NCBI GenBank assembly: GCA_036873135.1
Contig: JAPTYO010000002.1
Location: 37,935,452-37,999,451, forward strand
Source: Clarkia xantiana subsp. parviflora
Taxonomy: Eukaryota > Streptophyta > Magnoliopsida > Myrtales > Onagraceae
DNA: 64,000 nucleotides
Direction of reading: 5' to 3'
Shown here: positions 45,799 through 58,084 of the stretch, one piece after another
Layout of the letters: the number at the start of each line of letters is the position of its first letter
Position numbering within the stretch: position 1 is the first letter of the stretch
Program-made: the position numbers and the translations under genes
Notes under the pieces: model-generated
Database searches by the model: none
What the model was told of the DNA's origin: nothing
The model's input: the letters and a program-made list of their open reading frames with translations, nothing else

Positions 45799-46551
45799 TT
45801 TAAAGTGATGTTTTTCTCTTGCGTCTTTTTTGTAAATTTTCTTGGAGTATGTCTTTTTGTAAAATTTTATTGGAGTCTCTTTTTTGTGGTATATGTTTTC
45901 TATTAAACGAATATTTCTAGTTACAATTATATGTATGTGTTTGGTGGGCTATTTGCCAGATGTATGAAATTAATTAATTTTATATTAAAAAAAACGAGTG
46001 AACATGTCATAAATTGTACTCAATATTGTATATATAATGTTAGAAAATAATTTCAGAATTTTATAAAAACAAAATAATAATAAATAAATAAAATACATTC
46101 CGATTCAATTCAAACTGTCTTAACGATTCCAGTTGGGGGAAAATGAGATGAAGATTTTCAATACAAGTGATATGATGGGGATTGATGATGACCGGTTTTC
46201 GCCCCTACAATAAACTTAGTAGTACAACTGCACAATCCGATGACCAATTAATTCATCCACTTGCTAAACTGTCTCCAATTACACATGCAATCTCCAAACA
46301 AATAACACAAGGGAATTTTAAAAATAATGCACAATAACAATGAACAGAGAGAGGGATATGTAAGTAAGCATTCAAACAGTTGAAATTGACAATATTATGT
46401 TGGAAAGGGTCGCAAAATTAAGGCCAAACTCACACATATGTATAGTGATCAAATATGATTCTATTGTTTCAAGTAAATAATAATTTATAGTAAATTATAT
46501 TATATCCAATCCAATAATTAATTGTGCACTTTCACCAAACCAACCAACTCT
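45799..46551. other. AT-rich intergenic region downstream of eIF2B delta
   Basis: Contains the 3' UTR side of the eIF2B delta gene (minus strand). No other coding sequence or repeat recognised. Confidence 0.4.
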
Positions 46552-49500
46552 CTATATCCACAGCTGCTCCCGCCTGTACTCCCGTACAATCACTGGCACA
46601 CTTGTTGGAGGGATCTGCATTCAGACAAACGGAAAAACTAAAATCATGTCTTTTATTTTTAGAGCTATTCCCAAATCAACATCATTTCTCTTATTTTTAT
46701 TACAAATTTCAATAGGAATATATATATATATATATAATGCAAAAAAATGATTGGTAATTGGAAGATTTCAAAATGTAAAGACCAACTAACCATGCCATAA
46801 TCAGTGACAATCATAGAGATGTAATCTGATGGAGTAGCATCATACCTATCACATAATCCACCCCCCAAAATCAGACAAGTGTAAAATTCACAATAATAAT
46901 ATCTATACTGTATTATTATTATTATATAGATCAACTTACATCAAATTCAACAGTTGGAGATTTTCCTTGTTATGCAAACTATCTAGATAATTCACATCCG
47001 TCCTTCCAGACACCTTTGCAACAGCCTCAGGGTCACCTAATATAGTACAATTTCATTACCCAATTAAGTGTTGTACAGCAGTAGGGTATATATTGGAGGA
47101 GACTCATTCATACCTAGTTCATTGAAGCAGATCGAATCGAGCTGCACTCTCTCATGAAATTTGTAAGCCTCACAACAGATCAAGACTGGAACACGAAAGG
47201 CATTCGCAACCATTGCAACAGTGGCTGTCCCAACTCGAGAATACACTGTTCCATTTGATAATATCGAAGCAGCCCCCAGCAAGACTCTAGTAACCTCATG
47301 CATCACATAAGACACAGCATTTATGTGTGTATATGTGCAACTCAACCCCTTTGCTACTAGCCTTCGCAGTAAGGATTGACCTTCCAGCTTTGGGCGTGAA
47401 TCTACTATCACCACACGGAACTTTTTACCAAGTTCATGAGCGTGTGACAGGATCATCTCGACCACACATGAAGAACCGTATGTAAGGAGAACATCACCGT
47501 CTCCAATTTTAGTTGCAGCGTGGTCAACGATAACCTTGTCGGCTAATACTATCTTTTCACTTATGAAACGCTCGATTTCTGCACAAAGTGTGGATTTTGC
47601 TTCTGATTCAGTGACGTTTAGAGGCAGCTTCGCGATTCTGTTCTTGAGGAACCTGATTGCGTTTCCCATGCTGATTGAAAGTGGTCTGCACTCATTCAAG
47701 AAGGAGATGTAGCTGCTGATTTTTGCTGTTAGATCTCTCGTAAGAGTTTTTTGGGACGGTGTGATGTAGTCTTTAATGGCTTCCTGAAATGCTTCCAACA
47801 TTGCAATACATCGAGCATTGCCTCCAGTAATATCTCCTGCTAAATATTTCAAACCCACCTGAAAAAGATAACATAAAGATTAAACAACAATGATTTGACA
47901 TGAATCTAAGGCTACTTGTAAGAATATCAACAAACACAGGAGAGAATTCAGCGCCATCATGATGATCAGGAAATTAATCAGATTTCAGCAACAGCCTAGT
48001 GCTTTATCCACTTCTATGTTTAGTCTCTGCGGTACATATATGCATTTGTGCATAAATATTTTCCAAACTATGCCACACTTAGGAGGAAAGAGTGGTGTAC
48101 AGCTGTGGAGTTCGCAGCTACCTTGTAAATAGCAGGATGCATTGGATCAAGCTGAAAAAACTTCACTTCAAGATCAGGAAGTTGAGTTCCATGTTCATAC
48201 TGAGGCAAATGCCTAAATAACTCGACTCTGTTTCTTGCTTCAGTGTGTTTGACCAATGACCGCCTTTTAGCCTTTTCCACTCGATGCTCATCATCAAATT
48301 GCATTCGTGGAACAGGGGCATCTTTTTTCCTCTCTTTGTCTGGTTGACGGTCAGTTCCTTTTTTCTCAGAAACTACCACAGAAGGTGCAGCTGTTGATGC
48401 ACCATCTTTCTTTTGTGCAGGTGTCTTTGCAGATTTACTAGAAGCAGCTTCCTTTGGTGCAACTGTAGCTGATTTGTTTCCCTCTGCTGTAAAAGATGAT
48501 AATGGTGGGTGAAACTACCATGAGGCATCTTATTACCACAAGAGACATGTTAATGAAAAATCAGGCAATGCTACTTTGAATATTACACAAAAACACAGTT
48601 AATGGTTTCCTTCAGAACGTCTGATCTGCGAATTCCAATAGGCAGCTACATGGAGTATTTTACATTTTCTCTCAAACTTATGATCCTTCTTAAAAAAAGT
48701 GAAACAAGCAGCAGAAATACTCTACTGGCATGACAACCAGGGACGAAGCTAGAAATTATGTTTAGAGGGGACAAGAATTGAATTAGGGGCAAATATCTAG
48801 TACAACAAATTTCAGGGGCAAATATAAGATTTTAAAGGGCCAAATTGACAATAATTACAAATTTTAGGGTAAAAATTGAACATCACGAAATGTTGAGAAG
48901 GCAATTGCCCCCCTCGTCCCATGGTGGCTTCGTCCAACATTGGTAATGTAAAAAGACAAGGAGCACAGCAACCGAAAAAAGAAGCTAATGACAATAATTT
49001 TGAACAAAAATAGTAATGGAATTTCATGAAAAATGTGTTTTAGAGCAACCTTGTTTTGAATAGAAACAGTAATAAGAATTACAATCGACCCTTCACGTTC
49101 TCTTCCACAGAATATTACCTTTGGCTGCAGCTTTGGCAGCACGTTGTGCTTCTTGCATAGCACGTCTCTCAGATTTGGTAGTTTTTGCTTTTAATGGCTT
49201 TGGGTTTGAACTAGAAGGCACATCTTTCACTTCCAAAGTAGAAGCCTCAGTCCTTACTGCCAAAAAGAAGTTTTAACCAGCATATTACTATATTAGTAAG
49301 ACAAGTTTCAAATTATACAAGATAGACAGATAAAAATCACTAAAACCGCCAGCTCGAAACTTGTAAAGTTCAAGACAGAACCAAGAACAAATCTACAAAA
49401 TACTTCAGCAATAAATCCATGATTAAACTCTTAAGTGATGACCAGCGATCGAGCTACTTGTATCCCCAGACTATCCAAGTCTAAGCTCTAGTTGATGAAA

Positions 49501-50182
49501 TACGTGTTGTAGAGCGATTCACAGCAAATAATCTAAAAGCTTAGGAAGGTTCTTTATCAGCTTTTTAGGTCAAACTTCAATACACTACATCAATTACCAG
49601 TTTTGTTTCTATATATCGGCCATCAATTTAATATTCAGAACTGAAATCTAAAAAAAGCAGTTTCTGTTTACCTGTACCAGTGGCTCCCACAGCCTTTTTC
49701 GAACTCAAAATTGCAGTCGAGACGGTCTTCACGGTGGTCAAATCAATGCCTCCGCTAGGTAAGCTCGACGCGAACTTGGCTGAATTGCTTCTCCGAAAGG
49801 AAGAATCATCAGAGAACTCAGCATCCCCAATCATCCGATTGCTCAGAGAGGGGGACGGCGACAGCGCCGGAGAAGACGTGCCAAGGATCGATTCAGAGGG
49901 GTCGTAGGCCCCAGCCAAATGTGCCTGCTCAGAGCGTCTTCGTGTGGGAAGCGGTACCGGAACCGCCACCGTACGTAAGGCTGTAAGATTGTCGGAGAGG
50001 TGGCGAGGGGGCGGGATCATGACTGGGGAGAGGGAGTTACTAGCGGGGGAATTGGAGAGGGGCGGCGAGTTTGACTCCACCGGGTAGGACTGAGAGCGGG
50101 CAGGCGGCGCGTTTGGCGTGAAGAAGCCAACGTGGCGAACCTTAGGGTCGATGACAGCGCGGGAGTTTCTCCGAGATTCCAT
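46552..50182 (-). CDS. EIF2B4-like: Translation initiation factor eIF2B subunit delta
   Basis: Minus-strand exons: 50182-49672, 49256-49119, 48486-48122, 47858-47114, 47036-46940, 46845-46791 and 46614-46552; 1974 nt, 657 aa, all introns GT-AG. Residues 1-170 are Ser/Pro-rich and disordered (MESRRNSRAVIDPKVRHVGF), 171-330 are Lys/Ala/Glu-rich, and from about 335 the conserved eIF2B alpha/beta/delta domain follows with LTYGSSCVVEMIL, VVIVDSRPKLEGQ, VGTATVAMVAN, DYISMIVTDYGM and the end REYRREQLWI. The protein is part of the regulatory core of the guanine exchange factor that recharges eIF2 with GTP. An in-frame upstream ATG at 50215 would add 11 residues; I prefer 50182 because family members begin with similar MxSRR. 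The long second intron carries a small repeat (48741-48935). Confidence 0.95.
48741..48935. mobile_element. Small MITE-like insertion in eIF2B delta intron 2
   Basis: 195 bp with short inverted ends GGACGAAGC and GCTTCGTCC, a GGGGACAAGAATTG... interior and no coding. The ends resemble CAGGG(A/G)CG(A/G)AGC-type plant non-autonomous DNA elements. No clean target duplication was seen. Confidence 0.4.
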
Positions 50183-50550
50183 TGATTGGAGGCGGCGGAA
50201 TTGAGACAACAGCAAGCAAGAGTAACTACTTCTAAGGAGACGATGTAATGTAATCGTCTAAAAAGGAAAATTATTAAATATAACAATAATTGGTATAACA
50301 AAATTGTACTTTGCCCCTCAAAGTTTGGGCCATTTCTGCATTTCCCCTCTCAAATAGTTTATTTATTTATTTTTATTGAAAAATTGATATTATTTTCGAA
50401 AATAAAACGATTACAAGCTACGAAGTAAAAAGCAGCCGCTGTAGGGGGATTTGTTAATATCCAAAGCCCGTACAGGAAGAGCATTTGCTAACTTAACAAA
50501 GTAAACAAAGTTAACATAGCAGAAACCAGAGACACTACCAGCAGTAAAAT
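50183..50550 (-). promoter_or_regulatory. Upstream region of eIF2B delta
   Basis: About 370 bp between the ATG and the inverted-repeat element. AT-rich with TTATTTATTTATTTTTATTG; no clear TATA box can be fixed. The core promoter must lie here unless it extends into the inserted element. Confidence 0.4.
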
Positions 50551-51891
50551 GGGTTAATAACCAAATTGCTACCTGAACTTTGGCCCTCTTACAAATCGCT
50601 GCCTCAACTTTTAATTTTGAAAATTAGTTACCTCAACTTTGAAATTCAGATCAAATCGCTACCTCAGTCAATTTTTTGTCAATTTAGACAGAATTGAACC
50701 ACATGTGTTTTTTTTCAAATATTTTTCTTCCAAAAATGCCATTGTCTCTATTCCTTGCCTCATTGCGTGAACATACTTCACCATATTCTCTCTGTTATCA
50801 TCATTACTTTATTATTTTATTTATTCTATGTCGTATGTATATCTTCAACTCCAAAAGTTCAGACAAACTTCTACATTACTAATTAACAATTCCTCCATCA
50901 AAACAAGCTGCAGAATCTAAAAGTTGTTTTGCTGTTGTTTTGATGCAGTAATGGTGTTGTTTCATTGTTTTTTTTTTCCCGCTTTTACTTATGCAATTTT
51001 TAGTTCGGTTTTAATTATATTACGTTTAGGTTATGTGTTATTTTGCTATGTTATCTTGCTGTAGTAAATATGTTGTATCATTGCTGTTTTTTTTTTTTTT
51101 TTTTTTTTCACTTTTTGCTGCTGCTATTTTCACTATTACGACGTTTACTTTTTGTTATTTTGTTGTTGAATCATAACGAATATTTTTCGTTATTCTGTTG
51201 TTCAGTTGCTTCCAACGAAAGGGGTCTGGGTATTTGTGGATCAAAGTCATAAAAAAGTAATACGTCCTTAAATATAATACAAATTAAGTTAAATTCACTC
51301 CACCTACTAGCATTTTCAGCATTTGCACAAAAATATAAAAGATAAGATAATATAAGAGATAAAAGAGAAGTTGAAACACTTGAAAGAGACAACTTTAAAT
51401 ATGTATCTATGTCTGGTATATTTGGAGCTAACATCCAAACAATTTGAATTCCGTTATATTTTCATTAGGATATATATGACATTTGCAAATTCCATACATA
51501 ATTTTCAGGTGAACAGAGCAAGTAGAGTGGCGAAGTTAACCTTTTTTTATGGTGGAATTGTTAATTAGTAATCTAGAAGTTTGTCTGAAATCTTAGAATT
51601 GAAGATATATATACGACATAGAAGAAAATAATAAAGCAAATATGATAATGGAGAGAATATGGTGAAGTATTTTCACGCAAGGAGGCAAGGAATAAAGACA
51701 AGGGCATTTTTGGAAGAAAAATATTTGAAAAAAACACATGTGGTTCAATTCCGTCTAAATTGACAAAAAATTGACTGAGGTAGCGATTTGATCTGAATTT
51801 CAAAGTTGAGGTAGCTAATTTTCAAAATCAAAAGTTGAGGTAGCGATTTGTAAACGGGCCAAAGTTCATGTAGCAATTTGGTTGTTAACCC
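50551..51891. mobile_element. Long-terminal-inverted-repeat DNA element, 1.34 kb
   Basis: The left arm (50551-50885) begins GGGTTAATAACCAAATTGCT; the right arm in reverse complement (51891 back to about 51550) begins GGGTTAACAACCAAATTGCT. Arms of about 335 bp match closely, including TTGAGGTAGCGATTTG and ACACATGTGGTTCAATTC. The interior has a poly-T run (51087-51109) and no transposase. The length of the inverted repeats suggests a Mutator-like non-autonomous element. Flanks CAGTAAAAT and TTAAAAAAT are both AT-rich but not a clean 9-bp duplication. Confidence 0.8.
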
Positions 51892-51912
51892 TTAAAAAAT
51901 TATGATAGTTGT

Positions 51913-52741
51913 TGTTGGGATATGATTCGAGATAACCTAAGATAGATCAGGATTGTTTTAGTCGAGATCTCTAAAAGATAAGACGACAACTACTCACAAC
52001 CAAAATGATAAGATAAAGATAAATGATCGACGTCGGTACAAAGAGATGTCGATAACTAAGACAAAAGGCCCGAAGAATGGCGACAACTCTACTCGAAGAC
52101 TCTCCCTCTTAAGGTAGGAGTCGAGTCGAAAACTCGGTGCTATAAAAAAAACCCTTTCTTATGAGAGGTACCACCTGGCAACCTGCTTGTCGCCCCGAAG
52201 ATAACCCTTCCTCCTATGAAGTAGACACCAGCTGGCAACCTACTTGCCGCCTTTTGATTTAGGGAAACCTCCCCCTCAAGGAAAAGCTGAGGTGGCAACC
52301 TACTTGTCACCTAGTTAGAAGAACCTTCGACATTAAGGAATGACGAGGTGGGAACCTACTTGTCACCTACTGACACTCCACCGTCTCCCTCAACCAATCA
52401 GAGAAAGGTGGCTACCGCCACTGGACAGCCAATCAGAGCTTAGCTTCCGCCACTTAAAGTCGGTACAATCTCTCCCTATAAATAGGGGAACACTTTTATT
52501 ACTTAAGAATAAATCTATCACATACTTCTTAAAGTATTATCTCAGATTCCATTACTGAATTAAGCTTCGGAGTGGAGTCAGGGGCAAATCCCCACCCCCT
52601 TTTCAGGTTCTCGCCCATTAAATACTCAAAAGGAAACTAAGCACCCGGGAGGTTGACAAAGATACCTACAAGAGTCAAGCGAAGGCGAGACCGCGAAGTC
52701 CACTAACAGGAGCTCTAGGCCACGTCATTTTGATCCCAACA
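51913..52741 (+). repeat. 5' LTR of element C1
   Basis: 829 bp, TGTTGGGATATGATTC to TTGATCCCAACA (inverted ends TGTTGGGAT/ATCCCAACA). U3 contains four degenerate ~60 bp repeats around GGCAACCTACTTG(C/T)C. TATA box CCTATAAATAGG at about 52475-52486. Confidence 0.9.
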
Positions 52742-52758
52742 TTGGCGTCGTCTGTGGG
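52742..52758 (+). other. Primer binding site of element C1
   Basis: TTGGCGTCGTCTGTGGG directly follows the LTR. Confidence 0.75.
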
Positions 52759-52799
52759 AAGGCAATCAAAATGTCATGGCACCACCAAGGAGTAACTCC

Positions 52800-54514
52800 A
52801 GACGAAACTAAACATGGAGACCGATGGATGTTTTCCAAGGATCGACAGAAACCTTGGAAAGCTACTTCAGGCATTTCCAAGGAGCCTATAGTGGAGGCGA
52901 ACTTATGGAGGGAGAAGCCATCCGCGCATTCTTCAGAGGGTTGGAATCGCAATCCCAATATTTAGCCATCATTCAATACACAGAACCCGTGGAGATATGG
53001 TAAGATCTAATCTATAAAGTGACCCTCCATGTTAGGGCAGAACAAGCTCAGGTGAATTGTTCAACCCAACAAGAGGCCCCCGAGGTTGAGGCGGGAGTTC
53101 GCCCATGCGAGGAGCTTCCTCAAGAGAATTTTGGCAAACCCAACAGAGATTGGAAAGACTTCAAATGGCTGAGGGAACTCGTCGTCCCCTCTCCTACTGT
53201 GAAAGTCACCGAGCAGAGGGGCACAACACAGAAGATTGCCTCCTCGCCAGGAGAGAACTAGAATTTATGCAAAGAGAGATCCAACGTCACCACCTTCATC
53301 GTTCCCATGAACAAAGAAGTTGGAGGACCCCTCCGTACAATGGCATCAACGTCTTGTCATGAGGATGTGCAGCAGGAGGAGAGTCAAGCGCGGTGCGAGA
53401 CCTTTACAGGACACAGGAAATCTCCTCGCCAGGCACGCATAAGAGGCCAAGGGAGTTAGAACCAGTGGCGATCACCTTTTCCATGGATGATTTTACCAAG
53501 GCAGCACAACCCCATGAGGACGCCCTGGTAATCACAACTCGGATAGATGATTTCGAAGTAAAGAGGATACTCGTCGACGGAGGAAGTTCAGCAGATGTAA
53601 TCACTTTCGAAGTCATCGCCGCAATGGGATACCTTAAGAAGGATCTCTAGGAAGTGACCTCCCCGCTAATAGGATTTGCAGGAAGAACGACTTACCCTTT
53701 GGGAGCGATCCTACTTCCTGTAATCCTAGGCGAGGAATGGAAATCCTTGCATTTGAAAGTACGACTTATAGTCGTCGACCAGATCAACGCTTACAACGCT
53801 ATATTGGGAAGAATGACTCTTAACTCCAATTATATCGTTCCCTCCACTGCTCATCAAGTTATGAGATTCCCCACTCATCACGGAACGGGGAAGGTGTGGG
53901 GAGACCAAAGGGCATCTCGACAATGCTACGTCAACCTCCTCCAGAGGCGCAACCAAAAGGAGGTTCTATCTATCGTCACCGACGAAGACCCACGAGAGGA
54001 GGGTGGACGCCCCACCTCGATGGAAGAACTAATAGAGATCTTCGTCGATGGGTAAGATAAGAAGGTTAATATCGGGTCTACTCTATCGACGGAGCTAGCA
54101 AAAAGGATAACTTCCCTCCTTAGGGAATATAAAGAATTGTTCGGTTGGGAGCCCAGTGATATGCCAGGGATAAGTCCCGACATCATCTCTCATGAGCTCA
54201 AAATAGACCCAGCCGTGAAACCTATAGCCCAAAGAAGAAGATCTATAGGAGCAGAAAAGAAGGCGGTGATACGTCAGGAGGTGGGAAAGCTGGTCGACGC
54301 TAGCTTTGTCAAGGAGATACGATTCCAAACTTGGGTCGCAATCCTGTCTTAGTGAGGAAATCCAATAAGAGATGGAGGATGTGTGTAGACTTCCGAGATC
54401 TCAATAAAGCGTGTCCTAATGATTCCTATCATTGCCAAGGATCGACCAACTGGTCGATGCCACATCAGGACATGAGCTTCTAAGCTTCATGAACGCATAC
54501 TCGGGATATAACCA
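52800..54514 (+). pseudogene. gag/protease/RT remnant of element C1
   Basis: A short gag piece (YFRHFQGAYSGGELMEGEAI frame, with a stop), variant zinc knuckle YCESHRAEGHNTEDC, protease (RILVDGGSSADV at about 53560), protease-RT linker (WEPSDMPGISPDIISHELKI) and the start of RT (RMCVDFRDLNKACPNDSY...ATSGHELLSFMNAYSGYN). Breaks: TAG at 53648-53650, TAA at 54053-54055, and frameshifts near 54345 and 54430. It stops inside the RT palm at the insertion of element D. Most of gag is deleted. Confidence 0.88.
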
Positions 54515-55109
54515 TGTAAGCATATGGTGATGGGTGCCGTAAATGGAAGCCCATTAAATGTATAGGTTACCTAAGACAATTGGGTAAATGTCACAATAGG
54601 ACACTGGGCTAGACTCAAATCTCAATTGACATGAGAGGCCCAAAATTTGGCCTCCCTAATACATGTATGGCCGGCCGAAATCTATGTAGGGGCAAATGGG
54701 ACTTTTTTCCACTTTGCTCCTCCGATATATATGAGGTGTTAGGGGTTTTATTAGGGTTAATCATAATTCCTTACTTGTGGTGATTTGAGAGAAAACCCTT
54801 CCCCCATAACCAACATAATTTGGCCGAACTACCACCACCACCAAGGGTGTGCCAATTTCTTCGAGCAAACACTCCGGAGATTCGTCCCTGTCAAGAATCG
54901 ATCTGAGGCTTTGTTGTGGAGAATATATCGCGTAGGGCTTCCTTAACAAGAACCTCTACGGGTGCCGACCAGAGGACTGTGAACTCCCTGCTGCAGGATC
55001 TTGGGACTCAGAACTACGTCTGAGGTATGTGCGAATCTTCCGCTGCGTAATATCGATTACTAGCATGTACCATGTTTATAGTATCCGTATTACTCCCCGT
55101 AATCTAACA
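54515..55109 (+). repeat. 5' LTR of element D
   Basis: 595 bp, TGTAAGCATATGGTGATGG to CCGTAATCTAACA. TATA-like GATATATATGAGG at about 54724-54736. Same family as the minus-strand LTRs at 3501, 5179 and 6864. Confidence 0.88.
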
Positions 55110-55110
55110 G

Positions 55111-55125
55111 TGGTATCAGAGTCTG
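55111..55125 (+). other. Primer binding site of element D
   Basis: TGGTATCAGAGTCTG, complementary to the 3' end of plant initiator Met-tRNA apart from one late mismatch. Confidence 0.8.
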
Positions 55126-55815
55126 TGTTAGGAGTTCATGATTTTGATAAATTGGTGTTCTTGAAAGATTTAAAATTTGGACAGAAAATTTTAATGTGAA
55201 AGTTTTAAAATTTTCGAATTAATGGGTTGATGATGGTTCGAAATTTTCATGATGTTATAAGGAAAATTTGATATTCATGATCTTCAAGAAAAACATGATT
55301 TTTATCAAAATCGAACATTGGATTGAAGATCTTATTAAAATTTGATCTTGAAATTTGACCGCTTGTTTCCAATAAGGTGTTAGTTTCGGCCAAAACCCTA
55401 GGAATTACAAGATAATTTTTTTTTTAAAACTTCTTAGGCACAAAGTCTCAAAATATCGGCCGAAATTAATTATTATATTGTTTACTATATTTTAATTTTT
55501 TATTCTTGGTAAAAATATATCTATAATTGGAAACATAAGGATAGATTCACATTAATATATAGAAATATATATAACAATCAATATATCTAAATTTATAATA
55601 GGGTTAAAGATATTATTGATAGATTTAGTTACCTAAAAGATTGAGAAAATATATTGTCATATATGTGTATCCCTATTTAAGATACTGACAATAAATAAAT
55701 ATATATACAAATATATGTGGGTTCCGAAATTTTATCTATACATATATATTGTTGATTGATTTTGTCTTAAAGATAGAATCTTGACAATAAATATGTATAT
55801 ATTTAATGTTGACCG

Positions 55816-55849
<34 letters not shown>
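55816..55849. repeat. (TA)n microsatellite
   Basis: Uninterrupted alternating TA inside element D. Confidence 0.9.
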
Positions 55850-55850
<1 letters not shown>

Positions 55851-55974
55851 CAATATTGGAAATTATTTTATATAATTAATGTTACTTGGTGGCTAAGTTA
55901 AATATTTTTAATGGATTTCAAAACCCTACTTAGGCCACAAGTAAACATTTCGGCCCATACCTTTTATTTTAATT

Positions 55975-56240
55975 AATGGGCCGGTCCAATATGTCAAACC
56001 GGGACGAATTGAACCGAACCAGGTTTTCTCAATTGGTTCGACCTAGTCGGGTCGGGTCGGACCGGGGTAACTAAGTAGATCTAACCGAACCAGTTTTGTG
56101 TGTTGAACCGAACCCTATTTTGTTGGACCGGTTCGGACCAAACCAGATTTTGAAATTAAACCGGACCGAACTTGATTTTTCTGGACCGAACCGAACCTGA
56201 CTGAAATTGACTGAACCGAACCGAATTTTCAAAACCGAAT
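55975..56240. repeat. Degenerate ACCGAACC/GGTTCGG-rich stretch
   Basis: Many scattered copies of GAACCGAACC, GGACCGGTTCGGACC and complements. A similar word set occurs at 28690-28850. It looks like a drifted simple-sequence region, not a coding one. Confidence 0.6.
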
Positions 56241-56332
56241 TCAAGTCAATTAAATTAGGGTGGTCAAGTTTTAAATTCCAAATGTTATTGAACCTCTAAC
56301 GACCTACACAATGCTCAAAATGTTTGTTATTA

Positions 56333-56749
56333 GAGCATCCACAATGGTTTTACATAAAATGTATTCTTTAAAGTTGCCACGTAGACATTTATGTACACTT
56401 TAAGTAATACGTAAATTTAAGACACACGTAAAAAATATTTTCTCTGCAATCGTATTACTTAAACATATTCCTTAAATATATTTTATTATTAGATTTTCCA
56501 ACAACCACCAATAAGATATTAGCATTAATTATAAAATGAATTAATATATAATTAAAAATTGGTTACGTAATACATAGTGCATTACTTAAATTTAAGGAAT
56601 GATTTATGTAAAAACATAAATTTACGTGTGGGTCCCATTTTTAAGGAATGCTATGTAAAACCACTGTAGATAGTTTTTGTTGCTTTACTTAAATAAACAT
56701 GTAGGACCCACGTTTACGTAATCTTTACGTAATACCATTGTGGATGCTC
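56333..56749. mobile_element. PIF/Harbinger-like MITE
   Basis: 417 bp with inverted ends GAGCATCCACAATGGTTTTAC and (reverse complement of the right end) GAGCATCCACAATGGTATTAC. It is flanked by TTA on both sides (56330-56332 and 56750-56752), the 3-bp duplication typical of Harbinger/Tourist elements. AT-rich interior with GTGGGTCCCA-like word; no transposase. Confidence 0.85.
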
Positions 56750-57842
56750 TTATTTACATAACAATTAAACCTTCTCTTATTTGCTGGTGCAGTTGCTAAA
56801 TCAGCGTAATGCCTTGTTTCCATTATGGGGATGGATCTTGGAGATACATGTTTTTGGGACTGGAGTGGGCTGAATTGCAATTGTTTATTATTCGATATAT
56901 ATTTATACATGATTAGAACTGTCTCTTGACTGAGTCAAGCTAGCTGGATAATACATGTTGGGGGCGGAGCCCTGGTTAAATATATGGTATGCGCACTAGG
57001 ATAGACATGCTGTGATGGTTGAAATTTCCTAGGAATCATGTCTAGGATGATGCGTAATTAAATATAAGCATGAATAGCCCCTAATTTTTAAATCGAAAAC
57101 CAGTCGCCAAATGTGTATGATTGATGTGGAAGTTGCATGCTTGACATGTATGCTAGAATGTTGAGGATGTAGTCGCATTTGATAATTTACTTGGAAGTAA
57201 GATTATGTATGCAAGCATGAGTTCCTCGGAACATTAGACGCATGACGCGTAAGCATGAGTGTGGTTTGTGTGATGAATGTTACTTGTGTAAGATGATTTA
57301 CATGGATGGTAGAATTGTATATGCTTGAGTAAATTCATCGGAATAAATTTTCCAAAATAAAAAGGGCCTTGGGAAAGCCAAGATCGGGTATGCTTGTTTT
57401 AAAATTCTCGTTCCGGTAATTTGCAATTAAACCGTTTTAAAAGACTGATATATTAGATTGAAGACGACAGTAATGTGATCTCTTTCACAAACATCTTCCA
57501 TCGATTTACTGGTGGTCGGTTTGTTCAGATGACTAAGGAATCATTACTTGTCGCATTCCATCTTAATAGATATATGATGTATGCAATTCTTTCTCAAAAG
57601 GTTATTGTCTCCCTGATTTTGCGTGATTATCAATGTGTTAGTTTTCATGGTTGAACCGATACAGTTCTATGAACCTCGCAATCAAGATGACATGGATGGT
57701 GATGCATGGAGAGATAATGTTATGGAGCTCCTGATCGCTACGGATCTTGACGATTAAGTCAATCTGAAAGCGAAAAGGATAAGTCTGGACGAATATGGAA
57801 ACCGCATGAGAGCAACAACAAGAAAAGGTTGAGGAAGGATCA

Positions 57843-58084
57843 TGTTGGGTTACGATTAAAAGGATAGGATAATATGAATTCGAGTACGTTTAAAGGCGAG
57901 ACTAAAGAAAAATAAGTCGTCGACCATTTCTATTCAAAACGACAAGGCAAAGACAAATGGTCGACGACTATATATGAAGAAGTTGACTTTTGAAGAAAGA
58001 CTAACAAAAGAAGGCGACTAAATCACTCAAGGCTCTCCTATTAAGGTACAAGTCGAGTTGATAGCCAAAACACCACTGATAAGA
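57843..58084 (+). repeat. Truncated 5' LTR of element C2
   Basis: It matches 63534-63767 almost base for base (GAGTACGTTTAAAGGCGAGA, AAATAAGTCGTCGACCATTT). After AAAACACCACTGA the two copies separate; the 5' copy jumps into gag sequence, so a deletion removed the rest of the LTR, the PBS and the leader. Confidence 0.85.

Larger units (their letters stand above)
51913..54514 (+). mobile_element. Element C1: 5' part of a Tat-type gypsy element
   Basis: LTR 51913-52741, PBS, remnants of gag, protease and the beginning of RT, then abrupt interruption at 54514 by element D. No 3' part is found in the window. It belongs to the same family as C2 but is clearly diverged from it. Confidence 0.85.
54515..57842 (+). 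mobile_element. Element D: LTR element with initiator-Met PBS, 5' part only
   Basis: LTR 54515-55109, PBS 55111-55125, then about 2.7 kb of AT-rich non-coding leader-like DNA. The LTR and the first ~40 bp after the PBS match the LTRs and leader of the array at 2876-7970. No protein domain could be recognised; the frame near 57650-57760 (QFYEPRNQDDMDGDAW) might be a gag start but is too short to name. No 3' LTR is present before the next element at 57843. Its outer right limit is therefore uncertain. Confidence 0.7.

Noticed and set aside
49680..49907. Plus-strand open frame in the first exon of eIF2B delta, and other frames opposite to gag-pol of B
   Set aside because: Shadows of the real coding frames; no splice context or domain of their own.
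55111..55125. TGGTATCAGAGTCTG as part of a tRNA gene
   Set aside because: It is complementary to a tRNA 3' end and directly follows an LTR, so it is a primer binding site; no cloverleaf surrounds it.
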